Shown here piece after piece: positions 7,734-15,133 of a stretch of 47,274 bases of DNA (positions are counted from its first letter, which is position 1; every line of letters starts with the position of its first letter). Under the pieces are notes generated by a model. The model saw only the letters and a list, made by a program, of their open reading frames with translations, ran no database searches and was not told the origin of the DNA. Origin of the DNA: Treponema sp. (GTDB taxonomy: Bacteria > Spirochaetota > Spirochaetia > Treponematales > Treponemataceae). The position numbers and the translations under genes are program-made. The stretch lies in assembly GCA_017450845.1 (NCBI GenBank), contig JAFSSU010000202.1, positions 1-47,274 on the forward strand, written 5' to 3'.

Positions 7734-9359
7734 TCACCGCTTCCTCAATGCGAAATAAAGCAAAAGACCGACAAGCCCGATGAAGAAGTTCGGGCCCCAC
7801 ATCATCCAGAAGCCGTTCCATCCGCTGCGCACGCCGAACGTCTGGCCAAGAATCGTCGCGGCCCAGTATATGACCGAAATAATGATACCGAATATCATTC
7901 CGAGCGTCTGCCCGTCCCGCTTTCCGAATATGAGCGCGAGTGGAAAGGCGAGAATAGCAAAAAATATCGAACCGAAAGGCATGGAGAATTTCTTTGCGAA
8001 CTCCAGGTTGTAGCGGTTCATCATCTTATGCGTGACAGAGCTGTCCTTCTTCATTACCTGAAGGATTTTCCACAAATCAAACGAAGTCATCTCCCTAGGC
8101 TGTACGCCCGTGCTTGGCATGAGCACGGAATCAAAGACGTTGAGCATGATTTTCTGTGACTCGAACACATCGAAGTTCTTTCCCTGTGCCCTGTCAACTT
8201 CCAACACCGTTGCCCCGCTCATGTTGAACTGCATCAGAATGCCAGGCTCATCCGACTTGTTGACCTCGCTCCTGCCGGTCATTATGACCCGGTCCCTCCC
8301 CGTCGCATCCTTGTCGAATATCACTAGGTCTTCTATGATACCGTCATCCCCTACCCCTCCGATGACGAGGGTCGTTCCATTCATGCGTTTGACAGAATTG
8401 GCCTCTATCTCCACCGCCGGATCGCTTTGTACGATTTGTTTTTTCAGCCGGTTGAATTTGAGGAGCCCAAGAGGCAGGAAGTAGTCGTTCATCGCGAATC
8501 CCGCGAAAGATATGAAAAGTCCCAGAAGCATGACCGGAACAGCTATGAACGAATAGCGGATTCCGCTTGCCCGCAGGATAAGAATCTCGTTATCAGTTGC
8601 CATACGTCCAACGCACATAAGGAAGCCGACGAGAGTGGCAAACGGTGCGGACTGGGCCACTATGCCCGGCAGGCTGTACAGCATAAGCCGGGCAACCTTG
8701 AGAAACGGAACGCGCCGCCTTAGCACCGTCTCCGCAAGGACAAGAATATTGTTTACGAAGAACACGACGAAGAAAAAGGCGAAGCAAATTGCGAAATAGA
8801 AGAAGAGTTCCCTGACGATGTAACGCAGCATCACATGCGTTCCCAAGCGCCTCCCGGTCAGAGAAGCTGGCTCCTGCACAGGCATCTTTTCCGATGCTTG
8901 CTGCTTTGTTTTCTCAGAAAGAGCATGATTTTCGGGCTCGGTTGGCCAGGAAGTTTCCAAGACCTGAGGAATTGGCTCAGCTGAAGTAGCCCCGTCTGCA
9001 TGGACTGAAGCCTCTGCCACATGAGACGGGACATCCATAACTGTGGATGCAGACTCCAGCGGAGGAAGCGTAGGATTGGAATCATTCTCCCCTAGGTCAT
9101 CCTCTATTAGCCTGGAAGGGCGCAGATTTCTCTCATCCCTGATTCGTTTTTTAAGGAGCTCTATGTTCGCAGCAGATAGGGATGGAGTCTCTTGATCCAC
9201 CTGCTTACCTCGCTGTCGGAGAGACTCTATGGCCACTTTCCTGCTTTTTACGGAATCAAGTGTTATCCCGGAAGCACGCGAAATCCTACCCCTACCTGGC
9301 AAGCGGCGGGTTCCGGGATTTCTCTCTATCTTTATCTCCTCAAGGTAGTCCAGATCCAT
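7734..9359 (-). CDS. LptF/LptG-family permease with long N-terminal extension
   Basis: 541 aa from ATG 9359; an in-frame TTG sits two codons upstream. The last roughly 360 residues match the YjgP/YjgQ permease family: TM1 near 190-215 (ELFFYFAICFAFFF), further TMs, a periplasmic domain and C-terminal TMs. The first 175 or so residues are absent from typical members. They are hydrophilic, rich in Arg/Lys at the start and in Ser, Pro, Glu and Ala later, with no TM, and probably cytoplasmic and disordered. An internal ATG near residue 176 (MLRYIVRELFF) could give a standard-length protein. It is the first gene of the LptF/LptG-binding-protein-kinase-regulator string on this strand. Confidence 0.85.
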   Translation of the reverse strand: MDLDYLEEIKIERNPGTRRLPGRGRISRASGITLDSVKSRKVAIESLRQRGKQVDQETPSLSAANIELLKKRIRDERNLRPSRLIEDDLGENDSNPTLPPLESASTVMDVPSHVAEASVHADGATSAEPIPQVLETSWPTEPENHALSEKTKQQASEKMPVQEPASLTGRRLGTHVMLRYIVRELFFYFAICFAFFFVVFFVNNILVLAETVLRRRVPFLKVARLMLYSLPGIVAQSAPFATLVGFLMCVGRMATDNEILILRASGIRYSFIAVPVMLLGLFISFAGFAMNDYFLPLGLLKFNRLKKQIVQSDPAVEIEANSVKRMNGTTLVIGGVGDDGIIEDLVIFDKDATGRDRVIMTGRSEVNKSDEPGILMQFNMSGATVLEVDRAQGKNFDVFESQKIMLNVFDSVLMPSTGVQPREMTSFDLWKILQVMKKDSSVTHKMMNRYNLEFAKKFSMPFGSIFFAILAFPLALIFGKRDGQTLGMIFGIIISVIYWAATILGQTFGVRSGWNGFWMMWGPNFFIGLVGLLLYFALRKR

Positions 9360-9392
9360 TGGCAAGAGGCCTTCACATAAAAAACGTAAAAG

Positions 9393-9857
9393 TCAGGAAG
9401 AAACAGAGCCTGAGAAACCGCCGGTGCTGCCCCAGCCTCCCTCTCCACGTTCGCTTTCCGAAAGTGTATCGGATTTCTCCCATGATGCAAGAGTCACCGG
9501 GGCGACCACAAGCTGGGCAATGCGTTCTCCAGAACGCACGGTATAGGGTTTGTCAGAGAAATTGACGAGAAGAACCTGTATCTCTCCACGGTAATCGCTG
9601 TCTATAGTTCCCGGGGTATTAAAAACCGTAATCCCGTTCTTGAGCGCAAGTCCACTTCTTGGGCGGACCTGGACCTCAAAACCTTCTGGAATCTCAAAGA
9701 AAAGTCCGGTCGGTACGAGTCTCCGTTCGTTCGGTGTAATTACAATATCATTTTCAAGAAAAGCACAAACATCGGCCCCGGCGGCGCCCTCCGTTTTGTA
9801 AACGGGAAGGGCAGCCCCCTCTTTCGCCAGGACCTTTATTTTTACATTATTATGCAT
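9393..9857 (-). CDS. dut: dUTP diphosphatase
   Basis: Trimeric dUTPase, hydrolysing dUTP to dUMP and pyrophosphate, which keeps uracil out of DNA and feeds dTMP synthesis. 154 aa from ATG 9857, which has GGTGGA 7 nt upstream; a TTG 36 nt further up is less likely. Visible family motifs in order are AGADVCAFL (motif I), RPRSGLALKNGI (II), NTPGTIDSDYRGEI (III, catalytic Asp), GERIAQLVVAP (IV) and the C-terminal GGWGSTGGFG (V), where Trp stands where most members have Phe. It lies alone between hairpins, 33 nt upstream of the lptF-type gene, and may head that transcript. Confidence 0.95.
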   Translation of the reverse strand: MHNNVKIKVLAKEGAALPVYKTEGAAGADVCAFLENDIVITPNERRLVPTGLFFEIPEGFEVQVRPRSGLALKNGITVFNTPGTIDSDYRGEIQVLLVNFSDKPYTVRSGERIAQLVVAPVTLASWEKSDTLSESERGEGGWGSTGGFSGSVSS

Positions 9858-9872
9858 GAAATGTTCCACCCG

Positions 9873-9878
9873 ATTATA
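9873..9878 (-). promoter_or_regulatory. -10-like TATAAT upstream of dut
   Basis: TATAAT on the minus strand, 15 nt before the dut ATG, leaves room for the GGTGGA ribosome site. No good -35 is seen at 16-18 nt. Confidence 0.4.
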
Positions 9879-9916
9879 TTTTCGGAAAAACAAGATGGAG
9901 GGTTAACAAATAATAC

Positions 9917-9941
9917 AAAAAAACGGACATTAAAATGCCCG
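9917..9941 (-). terminator. Rho-independent terminator downstream of the cheY terminator
   Basis: The minus strand reads an 8-bp stem CGGGCATT/AATGTCCG with one G-U pair and a 2-nt loop, followed by T7. It lies about 80 nt beyond the main cheY terminator, so it is either a back-up terminator or the end of a separate short RNA. Confidence 0.6.
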
Positions 9942-9965
9942 CAACACAAGATGAGACAATCCCTC

Positions 9966-9992
9966 CTGCTATTGCAAAACAAGCAATAGCAG
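9966..9992. other. 10-bp perfect hairpin in the dut-cheY intergenic region
   Basis: CTGCTATTGC and its exact complement are separated by 7 nt, with no T-tract on either side. It lies between two minus-strand terminators and could be the body of a small RNA or just a stem. Confidence 0.5.
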
Positions 9993-10008
9993 ACTAAGGG
10001 GAATAGAA

Positions 10009-10048
10009 AAATAAAAAATACAGACAGGTATGTATCATACCTGTCTGT
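10009..10048 (-). terminator. Strong terminator of the che operon
   Basis: A perfect 13-bp stem (arms 10020-10032 and 10036-10048) with a 3-nt loop, followed on the minus strand by ATTTTTTATTTTT. It lies 15 nt after the cheY stop. Confidence 0.92.
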
Positions 10049-10063
10049 TGAATTTAACATTCC

Positions 10064-10483
10064 CTACTTAAGGGAGGCAGAAATCCTTTCCAGAACCTTC
10101 TTGCGATCCAAGGGTTTTACAATATAGTTCTTTGCACCTGCAAGGAGGGATTTCTTAACGAGCTCCTCCTTTCCAAGAGCACTGACCATGACCACGCGAG
10201 CATTCTTGTCAAAGGCGACAATCTGCTCCAAAGCGGTGATACCATCCATGCGGGGCATAGTGATATCCATCGTAACCAAGTCAACGTTGGGGCAAAGCTC
10301 CTTATACTTGTCCACACCCTCTTTTCCATCAATAGCGGTAGCAACGACCTCAAAGCCATCGCTGGACAAAATCTGAGTCAACTGCTTCGCAACGAAAACA
10401 GAATCATCTACGACAAGAACCCGATATTTCGTTCCGTCGAGCTTCGTACCTTCTACTGACGGCGCATCATCTTTCGTTTTCAT
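10064..10483 (-). CDS. cheY: Chemotaxis response regulator CheY
   Basis: Single-domain receiver, 139 aa, with a short extra N-terminal tail of about 18 residues. It carries phosphate from CheA to the flagellar switch and so sets rotation. Landmarks are VVDDS with the acidic pair D26/D27, phospho-acceptor Asp73 in VTMDITMPRMDG, Ser in VSALG (switch Ser/Thr) and Lys in IVKPLD. It is the last gene of cheA-cheW-cheX-cheY, starts 15 nt after cheX and is followed by the operon terminator. Confidence 0.97.
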   Translation of the reverse strand: MKTKDDAPSVEGTKLDGTKYRVLVVDDSVFVAKQLTQILSSDGFEVVATAIDGKEGVDKYKELCPNVDLVTMDITMPRMDGITALEQIVAFDKNARVVMVSALGKEELVKKSLLAGAKNYIVKPLDRKKVLERISASLK

Positions 10484-10498
10484 TCTTCTAACTCCTTA

Positions 10499-10981
10499 TC
10501 ATGCACGTTCGCGAATCGCGACATTGACTTCAATTTTCCCATACTCGGTAATAAGAGGAACTATCAAAGCCTCAACATTCTCATTGGCTCCGCCCAAGGC
10601 AGCAATCTCCATCTTTTCACCTGCAAAGAGGGTCGGCGGCGTCAAATCAAATTTGAAACCAAGTTCATGAAGCTTCGTTACAGCCTGTGCCGTAATAATG
10701 TTTGCAAGTTCACTAATCGTAGCTTTTGCAAGGTCATCAAACTCAGGAAGCTTCTCTTCATTCATCTTGGAAGCGATGTTAAGCGCAGTCTCCATAGTCA
10801 TATCGAAGAGAACACGTCCCTCGACATCACCGGCAAGACCGACAAGAGCCGCCACCCCCATAACGGGCATCGCCGTCGATTTGAGGTAAAGATCTCCCCG
10901 CTTTACATCGGCTCCACCCAAAACGTCCTTTAACACTCTATACGAAGTTTCGACAAATGGGTTAATGTACTCAACTCTCAT
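10499..10981 (-). CDS. cheX: CheY-P phosphatase CheX
   Basis: 160-aa CheC/CheX/FliY-family phosphatase that dephosphorylates CheY-P and resets the signal; spirochaetes use it in place of CheZ. The catalytic pair Glu91 and Asn94 sits in ISELANIITA, the E-x-x-N signature of CheX. The N-terminus (MRVEYINPFVETS) and the GRVLFDMTMETAL strand-helix also fit. Full length. It lies between the CheW-CheR-like gene (33 nt) and cheY (15 nt). Confidence 0.94.
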   Translation of the reverse strand: MRVEYINPFVETSYRVLKDVLGGADVKRGDLYLKSTAMPVMGVAALVGLAGDVEGRVLFDMTMETALNIASKMNEEKLPEFDDLAKATISELANIITAQAVTKLHELGFKFDLTPPTLFAGEKMEIAALGGANENVEALIVPLITEYGKIEVNVAIRERA

Positions 10982-11014
10982 TGTTTCCCCCTAGAAAGTT
11001 CTTATATTATACTT

Positions 11015-12520
11015 CTATTTGCTATAAACTGCAACATTTCCTTGCAATTTTTTCTTAAATCCATAAGAAGAAATATCTTCATTGGACCCTACGATGATGA
11101 CACCGTTGCCCTTCAGCTTCTCCTTGAAATCACCAAGAATCGTTCCTTGATTTGCCTCTGGCAGGAAAGAAAGGACGTCCCTAGCGAATATGATATCGAT
11201 ATCCGGGAGACTGTTCGTGTTAGCAATGTCATGGTACTCAAACATTATCATATCTTTGATATCTTTGTCAAAGGTATTTTCCCCGGACGCGGTAGTAGAA
11301 AGATATGACGCATACCAAGACTTGGCCGCTGCAGGACTAATCGCCAGAAGCGGGGCATTTGAAACACTCAGAAGGTCCGTGTCATGCGCATAAATCCTGA
11401 TATGGGCACTCGGATAACGTTTCTTAAGGATACAAGCGAGGGAATAGGCCTCATAGCCCTTCGCACAGCCAGGATTCCAAAGGACAATGTTCTTGGCAGC
11501 ATTATCCGGCAACGCTTTGCTTATTGCACCAGCATACGCCTCTGACCACCAATCTCCAGTCGACTCAGAGTAGAAAGGTTCCAAGAAAGCCAAGGCATCC
11601 TTTTCATTCTGAATCTGGGTCTTGTCCTTTCCTTTATCCTTACGCCAGTCAATATAGCGCTTCTTAATCCAATCAGTATTCAGAGGCGACATAGAAAACT
11701 TGGTCAGCGACTGAAGGGAGTCCGCAATGAACTTCAAGTCAGCCTCAGATGCCTCCTCCTTTGCCGGAGCTACGGCTTTCGGAGCGCCCCCCCCTCCATT
11801 CTGACTGGCGGCCGGGGCTTTTTGAGCAGGAGACTGAGACTTTGAGCCAGAAGGGAGCGGAGACTTTCCTTCCGAGACCACATTAGATGAGACCGACTGA
11901 GCAGGCGTATTCATCTGCATCTCCTCAATCTGCCTTTGCATCATCTGTGCCTTGGCGGTATCCGCAAGCTCCTTCTCCTCCTCAGGAGAATGAACCCCGA
12001 AAATTCTCTCTATGTCAAGCAAGACATACAAGTTGCTGTCAGACTCAACGACTCCGTAGATGTACTTAATGTTTATGTCACCGAACAGGGGATGAGGAGG
12101 CTGTATCGCGCTCTTCTGGATGTTCACGACACGGTCAATCTCATCAACGACGACACCGAAGGTCTGCTCCCCGACGACGATAATCAGCATATTCTCCAAA
12201 TGACCGTCCTCTCGAGGAGGCATATCAATGTTGAAGAAGAGCCTAAGGTCAATGACCGGGATTATGTCACCACGAAGGTTATACACACCCAGAACGAAAG
12301 GAAGGCTGTTTGGAACATAGGTGAAATTCCCAGCCTTGGCCCTTTCCTTGACCTTCATTATGTCTATGGCATAGTCCTTACCCGCAAGAGAGAACGCCAC
12401 CATGCTATAGTCCGTGACGGCATTCTTCATCTTCAACTCTTCCTGTGAAAGCGACCCCTGCCCGCCGACCTGCTCGGTCGTGCTGGCAAAAGCTTTGAGC
12501 TTATCCTGAATCGTCGCCAT
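11015..12520 (-). CDS. cheW: CheW with C-terminal CheR-like domain
   Basis: 501-aa coupling protein. Residues about 35-178 are a CheW domain that links CheA to receptors (AFSLAGKDYAIDIMKVKER, GVYNLRGDIIPVIDLR, GVVVDEIDRVVNI). Residues about 185-260 are a Gln/Met-rich helix and a Pro/Ala/Ser/Gly linker. Residues about 262-501 resemble the CheR methyltransferase fold, with a SAM-site-like NPGCAKGYEAYSLA and IIFARDVLSFLP. The CheR NETxFFR segment is not recognisable, so activity is doubtful. CheW-CheR-like fusions are known in treponemes. The coding strand holds eight consecutive Gs (11787-11794) in the linker. It starts 4 nt after cheA. Confidence 0.9.
   Translation of the reverse strand: MATIQDKLKAFASTTEQVGGQGSLSQEELKMKNAVTDYSMVAFSLAGKDYAIDIMKVKERAKAGNFTYVPNSLPFVLGVYNLRGDIIPVIDLRLFFNIDMPPREDGHLENMLIIVVGEQTFGVVVDEIDRVVNIQKSAIQPPHPLFGDINIKYIYGVVESDSNLYVLLDIERIFGVHSPEEEKELADTAKAQMMQRQIEEMQMNTPAQSVSSNVVSEGKSPLPSGSKSQSPAQKAPAASQNGGGGAPKAVAPAKEEASEADLKFIADSLQSLTKFSMSPLNTDWIKKRYIDWRKDKGKDKTQIQNEKDALAFLEPFYSESTGDWWSEAYAGAISKALPDNAAKNIVLWNPGCAKGYEAYSLACILKKRYPSAHIRIYAHDTDLLSVSNAPLLAISPAAAKSWYASYLSTTASGENTFDKDIKDMIMFEYHDIANTNSLPDIDIIFARDVLSFLPEANQGTILGDFKEKLKGNGVIIVGSNEDISSYGFKKKLQGNVAVYSK
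11787..11794 (-). repeat. Eight-base poly-G tract in the CheW/CheR linker
   Basis: C8 on the plus strand is G8 on the coding strand, at Gly243-245. Reading it by hand, +1 slippage stops after 258 aa and -1 slippage after 249 aa. Both would leave CheW without the CheR-like domain. Confidence 0.9.
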
Positions 12521-12524
12521 ATTG

Positions 12525-14966
12525 CTAACCTCTCCTTATAGCTTCTTTCTCACGAAGCTGCTGGGCATTAATCTCCTGCTGCACGCCAAGCTCGAGAAGT
12601 TGGCTTACATCTATAATCAGAGAAACAGAACCATCTCCAAGGACTGAGGCTCCGGCTATACCCGGGGACTTGGTGAACTGGTCGCGCAAGGGCTTGATGA
12701 CGACATCCTCCTCTCCGACGAGCATATCGACCATAACTCCGATTTTCTTCTCCTGTGATCCGACGATTACTATGAAGCAGTAGTCACTCTCGGCCGTGTC
12801 CTTGATGTTGAACAGGCGGCTCAGGCGGAGAACGGAGATGACCTCATTACGGACGTTCAAGACCTCATAGCTGTCAATCGTGTTGATGCTACTCTTCTTG
12901 ACGCGCTGGCTCTCAATGACGTTCGCAATCGGTATGGAGTAGGTCTCCTTGCCGACACGGACAAGCAGTCCCTGTATAATCGCAAGGGTAAGCGGAAGCC
13001 TGATGCTGAATTTGGAGCCCTTATGCCTCTCGCTCGTGACGTTTATACTGCCCTTGAGCTTAGCGACGGAATCCTTGACGACATCAAGACCAACACCGCG
13101 ACCAGAGACATTGGATATCTTGTCACTGGTCGAAAAACCTGCCATGAAAATAAGGTTGTAGGCCTCCTGATTGGAGAGCACCTTGTTCGGGCTTATAAGC
13201 CCCTTGCTGACAGCCTTGGCCTTGACTTTCTCGACCTCGATTCCCTGACCGTCATCGATTATATCGATGATAATCATGTTACCCTCGTTGGAAGCCTTGA
13301 GAGTCAAAGTACCCGTCTCATCCTTGCCCAAGGCCTTGCGTTCCTCAGGAGGCTCTATACCATGGTCAACGGAATTGCGGACGCAGTGCATTATCGGATC
13401 CAAGAGGTCATCGACGACCGTCTTGTCAAGTTCGGTATCCTCTCCCTCTATGACGAGGTTGACCTTCCTGCCAAGATCACGACACAGGTCGCGGACAACG
13501 CGCGGGAAGCGGTTGAAAATCGTCCCGATCGGAACCATGCGGATTTTCATGACTCCTTCCTGCAGCTCGCTCGCAATACGTCCCAGATTCTGGGTGGAGG
13601 AGCGGAGCTTGGTGGAGGTAGCCTTGAAGTCATTCTCGAACGAGTCGAACCAGCTGCTCATGCTGGCATACTCATCGGCAAGCCGCTGGCGCACATCCTT
13701 AACAGTGGCTCCCTGCTGGACTTCCTCTATCATCTTGGGAAGCTCCTCAAGAAGCTGGTGCTGTTTTTCCTTGTAGCTTGCGTTCAGGGACTGGAGCTGC
13801 ACCTGAAGGTCGGCTGTATGCAGACCAATCTGGTTAAAGGCAGCCTTCGTGATGACGGTCTCACTGACAAGGTTCATCAGGTTGTCAACGCGGCGGGAGT
13901 CAACGCGCAGCACGGAAGCCGTTGCCTGAGAAGCCTTGTGGGCCGCCGCGGGAGCAGGAGCAGCCGTCTTTGCGGGAACCGGAGCCTTTGACTCCGCAAC
14001 AGGAGCCTCGCTCGTCGCAGGAACCTTGGCAACCGGAGCCTCCTCCACGGCAGGCTCCGGCTCAACTGCTGCCGGTGCTGGAGCCGGGGCAGATGCGGGA
14101 GCCGCATGGGAAACTTCACTGGCAGAAAGCCTGGGCGGTGCGCCCGCACCCGTTACTTCCTTAGCATCGGTCGCAAGGGTGACATCATCCAGGAAGGCCA
14201 CGTCCTCAAGGTCATCCCCGCTCGCTGCAGTAGAGACATAATACACAACCTGAGAATAGAAGGTATCCTCGTAGAGGGCCTCAAAATCGGGAACAGTCTT
14301 AAGGACCGCACCTCTGTTCTTAAGGGCGGCGAACACCTGTATTCCACCGACGCTGTTCATCGGGTTGGACTCATCAAAGGTTACGTTGACGGACCACAGT
14401 TTCTCGCCGTCCGGTACCGCCCCCATGAGCTCATTGAAATCATCATCGGAAAGCAAAGGCAGGGGAGGCATTCCGCTTGAAGAGGGTGCAGGAGCGGCCT
14501 GCACGGTCGCAGGCTTTGGAGCCGGGGCAGGCTTGGCGGCTTGAGCCGGAGCCTTTTTCTTGGCACCCTTCGCAGGGAGGAAGCCCTTTATCTTTTCCAC
14601 AAGCGGGGACACGTCTTCCGAATATACGGAACCGGACCGCCGGGTTTCGAGCATAACCTTGATGGTATCTATGGAAGAGAGCAGTACATCGACGATAGCC
14701 TCAGTGACCTCGACGGCATTGCTCCGCATGGCATCAAGCAAATCCTCTACGTCATGGCAGAATGTCGCAAGCTCCGTCATCTCGACCGTGGCCGACCCTC
14801 CCTTCAAGGTGTGGGCAGCGCGAAAAATCTCATCTATGGAGTCATGATTCGACGGGTCGCTCTCAATGACAAGGATATTACTCTCCAGAGTCTCAACCTG
14901 CTGTTCAGCCTCGGCAAAGAAATCCTGAAGCAATTCCTCATTGTTTGGATCAAGATAATCACTCAT
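12525..14966 (-). CDS. cheA: Chemotaxis histidine kinase CheA
   Basis: Cytoplasmic kinase of the receptor array, 813 aa, phosphorylating CheY. The P1 Hpt domain has His52 in AAHTLKGGSA. A Pro/Ala-rich linker (about 130-165) is followed by a P2-like module (about 170-275) and a second, longer Ala/Pro/Glu linker (about 280-355). The dimerisation region (about 355-490) is longer than the classic two-helix P3. The kinase domain has HCVRNSVDHGIEPPEE (N-box), DIIDDGQGIEVEKV and GRGVGLDVVKD (G boxes). A C-terminal CheW-like domain (about 660-795) docks to CheW. First gene of the operon; its ATG has no Shine-Dalgarno. Confidence 0.97.
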   Translation of the reverse strand: MSDYLDPNNEELLQDFFAEAEQQVETLESNILVIESDPSNHDSIDEIFRAAHTLKGGSATVEMTELATFCHDVEDLLDAMRSNAVEVTEAIVDVLLSSIDTIKVMLETRRSGSVYSEDVSPLVEKIKGFLPAKGAKKKAPAQAAKPAPAPKPATVQAAPAPSSSGMPPLPLLSDDDFNELMGAVPDGEKLWSVNVTFDESNPMNSVGGIQVFAALKNRGAVLKTVPDFEALYEDTFYSQVVYYVSTAASGDDLEDVAFLDDVTLATDAKEVTGAGAPPRLSASEVSHAAPASAPAPAPAAVEPEPAVEEAPVAKVPATSEAPVAESKAPVPAKTAAPAPAAAHKASQATASVLRVDSRRVDNLMNLVSETVITKAAFNQIGLHTADLQVQLQSLNASYKEKQHQLLEELPKMIEEVQQGATVKDVRQRLADEYASMSSWFDSFENDFKATSTKLRSSTQNLGRIASELQEGVMKIRMVPIGTIFNRFPRVVRDLCRDLGRKVNLVIEGEDTELDKTVVDDLLDPIMHCVRNSVDHGIEPPEERKALGKDETGTLTLKASNEGNMIIIDIIDDGQGIEVEKVKAKAVSKGLISPNKVLSNQEAYNLIFMAGFSTSDKISNVSGRGVGLDVVKDSVAKLKGSINVTSERHKGSKFSIRLPLTLAIIQGLLVRVGKETYSIPIANVIESQRVKKSSINTIDSYEVLNVRNEVISVLRLSRLFNIKDTAESDYCFIVIVGSQEKKIGVMVDMLVGEEDVVIKPLRDQFTKSPGIAGASVLGDGSVSLIIDVSQLLELGVQQEINAQQLREKEAIRRG

Positions 14967-14972
14967 ACTTAT

Positions 14973-15000
14973 ATTTTAATCGGTTAAAAATATAAGTCAA
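14973..15000 (-). promoter_or_regulatory. cheA promoter
   Basis: On the minus strand TTGACT (15000-14995), 16 nt, then TAAAAT (14978-14973), ending 6 nt before the cheA ATG. Initiation would fall on or next to the A of the start codon, giving a leaderless mRNA. An A8/T7 tract at 15014-15029 just upstream could act as an UP-like element. Confidence 0.65.
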
Positions 15001-15133
15001 GCCTAAAAAAACGAAAAAAAAGTTTTTTTATGAATATTTTAGGGATAACCGGGCAAATCCTTTGCCGTCTTAAAGAAACGGGGAATTCATTCCGAAACTA
15101 GCTATAATAAGCGTCTAGCGGAGGAAAAGACAG
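15001..15133. promoter_or_regulatory. Divergent control region between cheA and the barrel gene
   Basis: AT-rich. It holds A8-G-T7 at 15014-15029, an operator-like palindrome GGCAAA-N3-TTTGCC at 15052-15066, and a -10 TATAAT at 15103-15108 for the plus-strand gene with no good -35. GGAGG at 15120-15124 is the ribosome site for GTG 15134. Confidence 0.5.

Noticed and set aside
15014-15029. A8-G-T7 tract as a terminator of cheA or the barrel gene
   Set aside because: It lies upstream of both genes and has no GC stem; it reads better as a promoter-proximal AT tract.
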